From contig NZ_BMXQ01000002.1 in assembly GCF_014651835.1 (NCBI RefSeq), forward strand, positions 744,001-808,000: a stretch of DNA of 64,000 bases, read 5' to 3'. Under the pieces are notes generated by a model. The model saw nothing but the letters and a program-made list of their open reading frames with translations, was not told the DNA's origin and did no database searches. This DNA comes from Pigmentiphaga litoralis (GTDB lineage Bacteria > Pseudomonadota > Gammaproteobacteria > Burkholderiales > Burkholderiaceae_B). This document shows positions 25,677 to 34,167 of this stretch, piece after piece. Every line of letters begins with the position of its first letter. Position 1 is the first letter of the stretch. Made by a program: the position numbers and the translations under genes.

Positions 25677-27077
25677 TCATCGCGGGGCGGCATCGGCGGC
25701 ATCGGCGGATACCGGCGCCGGCGTGTTAGCGTGCCTGTCGGTCTGCGACTCAAGCCGTGCCAGCCAAAGCACGGCCACCAGATTCAACAGTTCGCCGGCC
25801 AGGATGCCGATCAGCGCCCCGCGCGTGCCCAGCTGCACCATGCCGACATAGCTGATGCTGAGCGAGATCACCGCGCACACCAGCGACACGGCCATCAGGA
25901 TGCGAAAGCGCTGGCGCAGCACCAGCAACTGATTGAGCGGATCGCGCACCACCATCACCAGGAAGATCGCGATCCACATCAGCAGCAGGGTGTCGCGATC
26001 TTCGAAGCGCTTGCGCATCAGGTCCAGGAAGATCCAGTCGCGCAGCACCCAGACCACGATGCCGTACACCAGGGTCAGCGCGCCGATGCCGGCCGAGAAC
26101 ATGATCAGTCTGCGCAGCGTGCGGGCGACGCCGTGTTCGTGCACCCAGTTCGACGCGATAGGCACCAGTTGCCGCTGCACGCCCGACGACAGCAGGTTGA
26201 TCGGCATCAGCAGCAGACGCGACGCCGCCAGCGCGGCGACATCGGTCACGTTCAAGGTGGCGGCGGCCAGGAAGCTGTAGCCCTGCGTGAACAGCCAGTA
26301 GATGACGCCGCCCGCGGCAGCCATCGACCCCATCCTGGCGATGCCCGCCAGGCGGCCCGGCGCGGCATGGGGATCGAATTCGGGCCGCAGCACGCGGCGC
26401 AGCAGGGCGGCGCCGATCAACGCCGAGACCGCTGCGGTCAGCAATGCGGCCACGGCGGCGGCCGGAAACCGTGTGGCCAGCACGCCGCCGGCGATCAGGC
26501 AGACCACATACACCGCGTCGGCGCCCAGCACCGGCACCGTGCGCTGATACATCATCAGGACCGCGCGGAAGTACTCGCGATACAGGGCGCAGGCAATCAG
26601 CGCCAGGCCCGCCAGCAGCACGGGCCCGGCTTCGCGATCCAGCCAGCCCATGCCCCAGGCGATCGCGGCGCAGGCGATGGTGACGACACTGCCGATCGTC
26701 CCCCAGCGGATCTGATCGCGCAGCAGGCTGCCGATCCACGAACGGCGTTCGTCATTCGACAGCTGGGGCAGGTGGATGACCAGAGGGGTGCCGACAAAGG
26801 TGCCTTGCAGCGTGGTGGCCAGCATCATGGCGTTGAAGGCCAGCACGTAATAGCCGTACTGCGCTTCGGGCGTGTAGCGGATCAGGATCAGGCCAACGAC
26901 GAAGTTGGCCGCCGACAGCATGGCCTGGTCGATGATTGAACTGCCGAACAGTTTGACCAGCTTGTGGTCGAGCTTGCGGCCCAGGGGGCTGGACCGCAGC
27001 CGGGCGGCTGGCCCGGCCGCACGATCGGGTTGGTCAACCGGGCGGGCGGCCTGCGCGCGCGTATCGCCGTGCGCCAT
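25677..27077 (-). CDS. Wzx-type flippase of the EPS locus
   Basis: 466 residues with about twelve predicted membrane helices, after a polar N-terminal 35 residues. The order of segments and the motifs SSIIDQAMLSAANFVVGLIL and YYVLAFNAMMLATTLQG match the MATE-like polysaccharide transporter family (Wzx/RfbX). It would flip the lipid-linked repeat unit to the periplasm. The ATG directly follows the stop of the GT2 gene (TGAATG). Named from fold and context; sequence similarity is low in this family, so the exact substrate is open. Confidence 0.78.
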   Translation of the reverse strand: MAHGDTRAQAARPVDQPDRAAGPAARLRSSPLGRKLDHKLVKLFGSSIIDQAMLSAANFVVGLILIRYTPEAQYGYYVLAFNAMMLATTLQGTFVGTPLVIHLPQLSNDERRSWIGSLLRDQIRWGTIGSVVTIACAAIAWGMGWLDREAGPVLLAGLALIACALYREYFRAVLMMYQRTVPVLGADAVYVVCLIAGGVLATRFPAAAVAALLTAAVSALIGAALLRRVLRPEFDPHAAPGRLAGIARMGSMAAAGGVIYWLFTQGYSFLAAATLNVTDVAALAASRLLLMPINLLSSGVQRQLVPIASNWVHEHGVARTLRRLIMFSAGIGALTLVYGIVVWVLRDWIFLDLMRKRFEDRDTLLLMWIAIFLVMVVRDPLNQLLVLRQRFRILMAVSLVCAVISLSISYVGMVQLGTRGALIGILAGELLNLVAVLWLARLESQTDRHANTPAPVSADAADAAPR

Positions 27078-28289
27078 TCAGGGCCTGTCCTTGACCGGTT
27101 TGTCGCGCACGGTCTTGACCCAGGCCGTGTTGCTCTTGTTGCGCACCAATACGATCAGCTTCCAGATCACGAAGAAAGGTACGCGCGCCAGGTCCAGCAG
27201 GGCGCGTGGCCCGAGCGGCGTGAGCTGCCAGCCGCGCAGCACGTGCAGGATCAGGACCAGCAGCAGCGCCAGCGACAGCACGAACCAGCCGTCCATGGCC
27301 GGAACAAACCACGCGGCGATACCCGACAACACCAGCAGCACGCCGATCTGCAGCCCGACATACCCCAACGGCAACAGCAGCAGGTCGCAGCCCAGTTCGA
27401 AGGTGACGCGGTCGGGACGGGTCAGGCCCAGCTTGAGCAGATGGCCGGCGTACTTGCGCACGACCGTAAAGCGGCCGCCTTCCCAGCGTTGCCGCTGCGA
27501 GCGGGAAGCCTGTTCCGACGACACCAGTTCGGCGTCGGCCGCGGCCTCGTCGGCATAGAACACGCGGATGCCGGCCTCGCCCAGCTGGATGCCGTACTCC
27601 AGGTCTTCGGTCATGGAAAACACGGCGAACGGGTGGCGGCGAAGCAGGGCGTGGGTCAGGCACATGCCGTTGCCGCGCAGGCCGCAGGACACACGCAGGC
27701 GTTCGCGGGCGCGGGACCGCACGGCGTGGAAGGCGCCATAGGCAATCGTGAGCATGCGGGTGCGCCACGAGTCGTCGGGGTTGAGCACGCCATAGTTGGC
27801 CTGGATGGCTTCGGCGCCTTGCTCGATGCGCGACGCATAGGCTTCGAGCAGATTGGGCGAGACCTCGGTATCGGCATCGACCACGGCGACCGCGTCGGCA
27901 CGGCCGGTGGCGGCGCTGTGCGCGATGCCATGGGCCAGCGCGTAGCCCTTGCCGCGCCGTTCCAGGTCACGGCGTACCAGCACGTGGGCGCCGGCGGCAT
28001 GGGCCAGCGCCGCGGTATCGTCGTCGCAGTTGTCGGCGATCACGACCACGCGGAACTGATTGGCAGGCCAGTCGATGCGGCACAGGCTGCGCACGGTGCG
28101 TGCGATCACCGCCGTTTCATTGTGGGCCGGCACCAGAATGTCGAAGCGCAACCTGCGGGACGACGGCGGTGGCAGCGGCACCCGCGCCGACAGCAGTGTC
28201 ATCAGCCCCAGGTACAGGCAGGCCAGCACGACCGGCAGGGCAAGCACAAAAAAGAAAAGGTGCAAAAAAGGGATCATGGTGTCACGCAT
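27078..28289 (-). CDS. Membrane GT2 glycosyltransferase
   Basis: 403 residues. A membrane helix at 8-33, a GT-A domain with FDILVPAHNETAVI (near 50), DNCDDDT, VAVVDADTEVS (DxD, near 140), the acidic TEDLEY block (near 227) and the processive-type QRQRWEGG motif near 260, then three membrane helices at the C-terminus. This is the layout of membrane GT2 enzymes related to HasA/BcsA/PgaC. In this locus it is one of two GT2 enzymes building the repeat unit. It overlaps the upstream GT2 gene by 8 bases. Confidence 0.85.
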   Translation of the reverse strand: MRDTMIPFLHLFFFVLALPVVLACLYLGLMTLLSARVPLPPPSSRRLRFDILVPAHNETAVIARTVRSLCRIDWPANQFRVVVIADNCDDDTAALAHAAGAHVLVRRDLERRGKGYALAHGIAHSAATGRADAVAVVDADTEVSPNLLEAYASRIEQGAEAIQANYGVLNPDDSWRTRMLTIAYGAFHAVRSRARERLRVSCGLRGNGMCLTHALLRRHPFAVFSMTEDLEYGIQLGEAGIRVFYADEAAADAELVSSEQASRSQRQRWEGGRFTVVRKYAGHLLKLGLTRPDRVTFELGCDLLLLPLGYVGLQIGVLLVLSGIAAWFVPAMDGWFVLSLALLLVLILHVLRGWQLTPLGPRALLDLARVPFFVIWKLIVLVRNKSNTAWVKTVRDKPVKDRP

Positions 28290-29361
28290 ATTCCAGGTCG
28301 CGGCTGCCCCAGAGCGCCGTCAGCTTGCCGTAATTGGCATACGCGCGGGCCAGCCAGTACGCGGCGCGGTGGCGGCCCAGCGGCAGGGTCAGCACGGCCA
28401 GAACACCGCCCAGCAGCATCTGCAGGACGGCCCTGAGAAAGAACACGGTCAGTCGGGCCGGTGTGGCCGGGCCGAGTTTGCCGCCCATGACATGCCGGGC
28501 AAAATCCTGCCCGCCACGCCGGGCGCGCCTCAGGATCCAGGCAAGCGTCAGCCGGCCCGGCTCGACGGTTTCGGTGACGACGGCGTCGTCGCACCACACG
28601 AAGCGGTAGCCGGCGGCCTGCATACGCATGAACAGGTCGCCGTCTTCGCCGCCGGTCAGGCCATAGGCCGGATCGAACATCGGCTGCATGGCCACGATGG
28701 CGTCGCGGCGCACGATCAGATTGCCCGCGCGAAGTCCGTTGGTTGGCACTGGTGTGCCGGTTGGAAAGCGCGCCCAGTCGTAAAAGCCGCCGCGGCGGAT
28801 CCACTCGGGCGCCGTGTCGGGAACCAGAGGCACGGCCGGACCGAGCACGCCATCGGCCCGGCTGGACCGCGCCGTGCGCAGCAGGTTGGCGATCCAGTCC
28901 TCGGCGGCGCGTTCATCGTCGTCCGCCATCGCCAGCCAGTACGACGTGGCGTAGTCCACGGTGGCATTGCGGGTGAGGGAAATATTCTTTTCCGGCTGCA
29001 CGACATAGATCAGGTCGATGGGTTCGGCGCCTTCGGTGCGCGCGGTGCTTTCCATGCGCGCGCGACACGCCTCGACCACGTCCCGTGCGCTGCCGTCGCG
29101 ATCGTTGTCAACCACAACGATCTGGTCCGGACGGCGATGCTGGCGGAGCAGATCGTCGAGCAGCAGCGACAGCTTCTCGCGGCGGCGGTAGGTGCAGACG
29201 CAGACCGATACCGTGTCTTCGTCGGGCACGCCGGTGTGCAGGGCGGCGCGCGCAGCCGACGGTGCGGATGGGTCGCACGCCGTGGACCCGTCAGACGCAT
29301 TGGACGCCGCGGACCCGCCTGAAGCGTCGCGGCGGGCCGCGGGAAAGGACGCGGCGGTCAT
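28282..29361 (-). CDS. GT2 glycosyltransferase
   Basis: 359 residues. After a low-complexity Ser/Ala-rich 45-residue lead comes the GT-A domain: VSVCVCTYRRREKLSLLL, IVVVDNDRDGSA, ISLTRNATVDYA, WLAMADDDERAAEDW (DxD-type motif) and GGEDGDLFMRMQAAG with the catalytic acidic pair. Two hydrophobic segments lie near the C-terminus. It is coupled to the glycoside hydrolase gene by a 4-base overlap and to the next GT2 gene by 8 bases. Probably transfers one sugar to the growing lipid-linked unit. Confidence 0.85.
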   Translation of the reverse strand: MTAASFPAARRDASGGSAASNASDGSTACDPSAPSAARAALHTGVPDEDTVSVCVCTYRRREKLSLLLDDLLRQHRRPDQIVVVDNDRDGSARDVVEACRARMESTARTEGAEPIDLIYVVQPEKNISLTRNATVDYATSYWLAMADDDERAAEDWIANLLRTARSSRADGVLGPAVPLVPDTAPEWIRRGGFYDWARFPTGTPVPTNGLRAGNLIVRRDAIVAMQPMFDPAYGLTGGEDGDLFMRMQAAGYRFVWCDDAVVTETVEPGRLTLAWILRRARRGGQDFARHVMGGKLGPATPARLTVFFLRAVLQMLLGGVLAVLTLPLGRHRAAYWLARAYANYGKLTALWGSRDLEYA

Positions 29362-31826
29362 CGGGTGCGCGACGGGGCGTCGAACGGGAGCGCCGCAGTT
29401 GATGATCGTGCCGCTGCGGGTGGCATCGAGGTGGTGGCAGCCGCACCCACCGCCACCGGCATCACGATCTCATACCAGAGACTGGCCGCAGGCGCGGTGG
29501 CGTGCAGATCCACCGTGACCTGATCGCCCAGCCGTCGCACGGCGGGCGCGGCCAGGGGCGCCTGGCGGCGGCCGGCGCCGTCCAGCGGATACACCGTCGG
29601 CATGCCGTCTTTCGACGCCCAGGTAAGCCGCAGCGGACTGCGCGCCTGCCAGGCCGGACCGGCGGTGTCGGTTGCGCCTGAGGGCTGATCGGGCGTGGTG
29701 GGGTCCGGTTCCAGCGTCAGCCAGGTGGTGTCGCCCTTGTAGGCGACGACTTCCTTGGGCCGCGCGGGCAAGGAGCCCGGCTGGGTGCCCGTGGTCCAGG
29801 TACCGAGCGTGACAAGCCAGCTGCGTGCCCGAGCCAACGGGGCCCCATCCAGGGCGGTGACCCAGAAGCTGGTGTGCTGGCCGGCCTTGCCCGGAAACTC
29901 GGCGAGCAGGCCCCGCCCCTCGACCCGTTTCCCGCCAGCGTCGCCAAAGACGCCCCACACACGGTCGTGCCGCACCGTGAACAGATGCTCGGCCGCGTCA
30001 AAGCCGATGCTGTCGTCGGGCGTGGCTGCCGCGGCAGGCGCCGGCGCGACGAAATGCGTCGACGCGTTGGGCGTCGTATCGATCGCGACCTGGGTGCGGA
30101 AGGCCAGCTCGGGCATCACGCCCAGGCGGGTGGCGATGTCGGCATCCAGCGCGTCAAACGCCGTCGACGCCGCGATGGCGCGGCGTGCTGACACGGGCAA
30201 GGGCAGCGCAATGCGGTCGGGCAGGGCGGCCACGGTCGGCTGGCGGAAGATCTGCGCGCTGGGGCCGGTCAAGGCGTACTTGCCCCAGTCGCCGGTCAAC
30301 GAAAAATTGGCGGGCGCCTTGAGCCCGTCGCGCGTGTAGGTGTAGTCGAAATAGAACAGGCCGTCCCAGTCCTGCAGGGCGGCAATCGTGGCCAACACCG
30401 GAATGGTTTCGGCGCCGCGTGGCTGCGGGAAGGGCTGGCTGTATTCGCTCACAACAAACGGCTTGGTGCGATCGCGCCGGTACGACATGGCCAGCAGGCG
30501 CCGCAGTTCCACGCCACCCGAAGGTGCCACATTGCGCATGCGCCAGTCGCGCGGCGTATAGCCCCTGGACGGGAATTCCGGGTGGCCGACGTAGATGTGT
30601 TCGTCGATGTAGTCCATCGCCGCGTGGGAGTCGAAATTCAACGCCCCGCCATAGGCCATCTGCGTGCCCGTGACCGGCACCCTTGCGTCGGTTTCCGCCT
30701 TGACCACCGCACGCATGCGGTTCAGGTAGCGGCTGTCGGTGTCGGCCAGGAATTGCAGGAAGTCCTGCAGGCGCAGCATGCGTCCGCCTGGCGGCGTGGT
30801 GCTGGCATCGCTGCCCAGCCACTGGGCCGAGACCTTGCGCCATTTCTCGCCCATCCGGACGCGCAGGCGGCCGATCGCATCTTGCGGGATGTCGGCATCG
30901 GCCGGCGTCAACAGCGGCACGGGGGCCGACGGGTTCGCACAAACTTGCCAGACCGCGCAGGCCTTGGCCGTCGATCCGTAGTGATTGGTGAGCCAGGCCT
31001 GCCACAGGTTGGAAAGTGTGTCGGCGTAGCCGCCTGGCACCACCCATTCCCACTGCCGCCACTGCCAGGCCGCCAGCAAGGACGATTCGTTGTTGATCTC
31101 CACCATCGCCAGGGCCGGGTTGCCGCGCAGGTCCAGCCCGCGGATCAGGCCGCGCGCGTAACTTTCCTGCAGGGCGATCATGCGCGGCATGTAGACGTGC
31201 AACGGGTTGCCGATGGGCGCGACGCCCGGGGGGCCCTGGGGGACGGGCAACTGATCGACATCGGGCCGAAAGCGGTAGCCGACGTGCAGGTTCAGGTTGA
31301 CGTAGATGCCTTCAGCGGAGAGCGCGGCAATGAGGCGCTTGAGCCGCGCCATGGCCTCGGTATTGAAGGTCGGGAAAGGACCGGTCGTCAGGATGCTGCC
31401 AGGGGCCGTCGTGTCGTCGGTCGGAAAACTGTCCATGTGGTGCAGGCGCACCGCGTTGAACCCCAGCTTGCGCAGGCGCTTGGCCAGCCGTGGCGCGTCA
31501 TCCAGTGCAGGAAAGTTGCTGCCGAAACTGAGGTTGACGCCGTACAGCCGCGTGCGGACGTCGTCGCCCGTGCCCGGACGGCCGTCGCGCCCGACCGCGA
31601 CAAAGCGCCCGTTGTGCACCACGAGGCGCGACGCCGGGGTGATCGGCGTATTCAACGCTGAACGGTCTGGCGCGCCCGACAAGGCGTCTTCATCGACCGC
31701 GAACGGGAAGTACTCCGCCCCGTTGTCACCCTGGGTGAAGGCAGACGGCAGGGGAAGCGCCTGGGAGTACGCCACCGATGGGGCCAGGGGCGCCAGCGCC
31801 AACAGCAAAGCAGCAAGTCTATGCAT
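29358..31826 (-). CDS. Exported glycoside hydrolase (clan GH-A, GH5-like)
   Basis: 822 residues from ATG 31826, which starts a normal signal peptide (MHRLAALLLALAPLAPSVAYSQ). A TIM-barrel catalytic region covers about 50-520: RLYGVNLSFGSNFP and LGFNAVRLHHMD at the start, the acid/base-type glutamate in MVEINNESS and the nucleophile-type glutamate in FVVSEYSQPFPQP. The rest is beta-rich. EPS operons often carry a periplasmic hydrolase that trims or edits the polymer, and its position between the polymerase and the transferases supports that. The start overlaps the stop of the polymerase gene by 8 bases. Exact GH family is not certain. Confidence 0.8.
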   Translation of the reverse strand: MHRLAALLLALAPLAPSVAYSQALPLPSAFTQGDNGAEYFPFAVDEDALSGAPDRSALNTPITPASRLVVHNGRFVAVGRDGRPGTGDDVRTRLYGVNLSFGSNFPALDDAPRLAKRLRKLGFNAVRLHHMDSFPTDDTTAPGSILTTGPFPTFNTEAMARLKRLIAALSAEGIYVNLNLHVGYRFRPDVDQLPVPQGPPGVAPIGNPLHVYMPRMIALQESYARGLIRGLDLRGNPALAMVEINNESSLLAAWQWRQWEWVVPGGYADTLSNLWQAWLTNHYGSTAKACAVWQVCANPSAPVPLLTPADADIPQDAIGRLRVRMGEKWRKVSAQWLGSDASTTPPGGRMLRLQDFLQFLADTDSRYLNRMRAVVKAETDARVPVTGTQMAYGGALNFDSHAAMDYIDEHIYVGHPEFPSRGYTPRDWRMRNVAPSGGVELRRLLAMSYRRDRTKPFVVSEYSQPFPQPRGAETIPVLATIAALQDWDGLFYFDYTYTRDGLKAPANFSLTGDWGKYALTGPSAQIFRQPTVAALPDRIALPLPVSARRAIAASTAFDALDADIATRLGVMPELAFRTQVAIDTTPNASTHFVAPAPAAAATPDDSIGFDAAEHLFTVRHDRVWGVFGDAGGKRVEGRGLLAEFPGKAGQHTSFWVTALDGAPLARARSWLVTLGTWTTGTQPGSLPARPKEVVAYKGDTTWLTLEPDPTTPDQPSGATDTAGPAWQARSPLRLTWASKDGMPTVYPLDGAGRRQAPLAAPAVRRLGDQVTVDLHATAPAASLWYEIVMPVAVGAAATTSMPPAAARSSTAALPFDAPSRTR

Positions 31827-33156
31827 GGGCCAACCCTCCGCGCGCCGCAGCGGGCAAGGCCCCCTTGCGGTGCAGGTCAAGAATCGCCGAGACATTCAGC
31901 GAGGAATAGAAGAAGTAGATGTTCTGGAACGCGACGTCGGCCAGCAACTGGCTTTCGGAGAAATTGCTGACGATCACGAGCACGATCAACGAGAAGTGGA
32001 TGGCCGCCTCTTCCCGATCAATAAAGGCCAGTCGGCCCAACTGATAGAAATGCCAGAACAGCGCCGCAATGGTCAGCCCGAGGCCGACCGCGCCCAGTTC
32101 ATTCAGGATGTCGATGTAGCCCTGATGGCCGGTAGCGGGCATCCAGGCCAGCAGGTCCTTGATGTACTGCGAGGCGCTGCCTTCGCCCAGCCAGAAGCCG
32201 CCGTAGCCGATGCCCCAGATGGGATGGCGCTCGACACTGAGCAGCACCAGCTTCCAGATCTCGCCCCGGCCGGTAAAGTCGGAACTTTTATTGAGCGCGC
32301 CGGTGATTGGGCCGACCAGGTCATTCCAGGTCGGCAAATGGCCGGTGATCACATAGCCGAAGTGCAGCAACAGCATGACGGTCAGGATCAGCCCCATGCT
32401 CAGCACGAGCTGCGTGTGCCGACCCGCCAGATACTTTCGGCGCAGCATCAGATAGATGCCACAGCCCAGCACCGTCACGATCAGCGACGTGGCGCTCTTG
32501 GACATGATCAGCACGAAAAAGCACAGCACCAGCCCGGCAATGCAGCGGGGCAGCGGCATGTCGCCCGTCAGGCATTCGCGCAGCCACAGGATGACGCCAA
32601 AGCCGGTGATCGAGCCCAGCACGTTCTTTTGCCACAGGATGCCGCGCCACGCTCCCCCCAGCTGGAAGTCCACCCCGACATTGGGCAGCGCCAGCGCCAC
32701 CACGGCCGACACGGCCGCGATGCCGGTGATCGTGAACATCATGGCGCGCGAGCAGAGGCGTGTGTCGCCCACCGGCGGCGCCGTGGCCAGCCCGATCAGC
32801 AGCAGGCCCACCAGCAGGGCCGTGCGCTTGATGGACACCATCGGCGCGACCGACCACAGCATGCTGGCGAAGCAATACACCACGACCGCGATCAGGAAGG
32901 GGTTGGCGTGCTTGAGGTGCAGCCAGGTCCACTGGCGATGCTGCCAGGCCAGCCAGATGGCGGCCAGGAAGATCGAACCGAACTGGATTTGCCGCAATGA
33001 CGAGCCTTCGGCCAGTTCGTGGGTGGCGGCCGGCCCTGTTTCACCGACGCTGAGCGTGAAGGCGACCAGCGAAAAGATCAGGCTGAGCGACACCAGCGCC
33101 ATCGACAGGCGGCGGTTGAATCGCGCGGGAAGGGCAGGCGACAGCGCGGGTTCCAT
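31819..33156 (-). CDS. Wzy-type EPS polymerase / O-antigen ligase family protein
   Basis: 445 residues with ten or more membrane helices and one larger periplasmic loop (about 290-340) that has the family motif GRGEIWKLVLLSVERHPIWGIGYGGFW. This is the WaaL/Wzy signature. In an EPS locus with Wzz and Wzx it is best read as the polymerase that joins repeat units in the periplasm. It lies 21 bases after the EpsG gene and overlaps the hydrolase gene. Confidence 0.85.
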   Translation of the reverse strand: MEPALSPALPARFNRRLSMALVSLSLIFSLVAFTLSVGETGPAATHELAEGSSLRQIQFGSIFLAAIWLAWQHRQWTWLHLKHANPFLIAVVVYCFASMLWSVAPMVSIKRTALLVGLLLIGLATAPPVGDTRLCSRAMMFTITGIAAVSAVVALALPNVGVDFQLGGAWRGILWQKNVLGSITGFGVILWLRECLTGDMPLPRCIAGLVLCFFVLIMSKSATSLIVTVLGCGIYLMLRRKYLAGRHTQLVLSMGLILTVMLLLHFGYVITGHLPTWNDLVGPITGALNKSSDFTGRGEIWKLVLLSVERHPIWGIGYGGFWLGEGSASQYIKDLLAWMPATGHQGYIDILNELGAVGLGLTIAALFWHFYQLGRLAFIDREEAAIHFSLIVLVIVSNFSESQLLADVAFQNIYFFYSSLNVSAILDLHRKGALPAAARGGLAHA

Positions 33157-33177
33157 GGAGTCTCCGGGCGCGCCGCG

Positions 33178-34167
33178 TTAGCCGCGACGCCGCCTGAACC
33201 AGCCGCCGCGCGTACGGCCGCTTTTGAACTCGTTGTAGATGGTGCCGACAATCTGCGCACCCGCGGTGCGCATCTTGTCTTGCGTGGCCACCAGATCCAC
33301 CAGATGCGTATGGTCCTTGCGGCCCAGCAGCAGGCAAAAGCCGATCTGCTGCGCGATCACCTGCGCGTCGGACGACTTGCCCGCCGACGGCGTATCGACG
33401 ATGACGACGTCAAAGCCCGGCAGCGCCGCCAGCAGGCGGGTCAACGCGCCGTCGTGCAGCATCTCGATCGGGTTGGGCGGCGGCGGACCCGAGTCCAGCA
33501 CGTTCAGCAACGGGAAACTGTCGACGGGCAGGCCGGCGCTGGGCGCCGAGCGGCCCGCCAGGATGGTCGACAGGCCGACCTCGCCGGTTCGGGTGAACAG
33601 CTTGTCGCGGCCGACATCGCGCATGTCGGCGTTGATCAGCAGCGTGCGCATGCCGGCCTGGGCAAAGGCGATGGCCAGGCTGGCCGCCAGATAGCTTTTG
33701 CCTTCGCCTTCGTTCGGGCTGACGACGGCCAGCGAGATCGGGCCGGACCCGGCCAGCCGGATCGACAGTTCGGCCCGGATCTGCCGGATGGCTTCGGCTT
33801 CGGCGCTGAAGGGCGCGTGGGCGATGGCCAGGTCGGCCGAAATGCCGCTGCGCTCGGCCGCCACCGGATAGTGGAACTGTTTGGACAGGACGGCCTGGAC
33901 CTGCTTGTCGGTAGTGAACCCCAGCTTGACGGCCGCTTCGCCGAAACGCAGGCCCTCGGCGTCCTGCAACTGCACCACGCGTACCGCCTGGTCGGGCGTC
34001 AGCAGGCCGGACTGGACAAACCGGTCGCCAATGCGGTCGCCGCCGGAAGCAGGGCTTGCGACGGCGGCTGCCATTGCGTGTGCATCCACGTTGGCATGGA
34101 CGGCTGCAGCAGGGCCTGCGTTCACGCCCGCCTTCGCCTCCCCCACGTTGTCAGGACGAGCGTTCAT
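33178..34167 (-). CDS. EpsG-like chain-length tyrosine kinase, lacking a tyrosine-rich tail
   Basis: 329 residues. Residues 45-100 form a small N-terminal module like the one in EpsG and pilus ATPases (IGDRFVQSGLLTPDQA). The BY-kinase core follows: Walker A NEGEGKS (near 150), Walker A' LLINADMRD (near 175) and Walker B VVIVDTPSAG (near 250). This enzyme works with Wzz to control chain length. The normal Tyr cluster at the C-terminus is absent: the protein ends WFRRRRG after only basic residues. Regulation of assembly may therefore differ from Wzc. It overlaps the EpsF gene by 4 bases. Confidence 0.83.
   Translation of the reverse strand: MNARPDNVGEAKAGVNAGPAAAVHANVDAHAMAAAVASPASGGDRIGDRFVQSGLLTPDQAVRVVQLQDAEGLRFGEAAVKLGFTTDKQVQAVLSKQFHYPVAAERSGISADLAIAHAPFSAEAEAIRQIRAELSIRLAGSGPISLAVVSPNEGEGKSYLAASLAIAFAQAGMRTLLINADMRDVGRDKLFTRTGEVGLSTILAGRSAPSAGLPVDSFPLLNVLDSGPPPPNPIEMLHDGALTRLLAALPGFDVVIVDTPSAGKSSDAQVIAQQIGFCLLLGRKDHTHLVDLVATQDKMRTAGAQIVGTIYNEFKSGRTRGGWFRRRRG

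Noticed and set aside
25533-26939. 468-codon open frame on the + strand
   Set aside because: It lies antisense to the Wzx-type flippase, and its product is a His/Gln-rich string with no recognisable fold.
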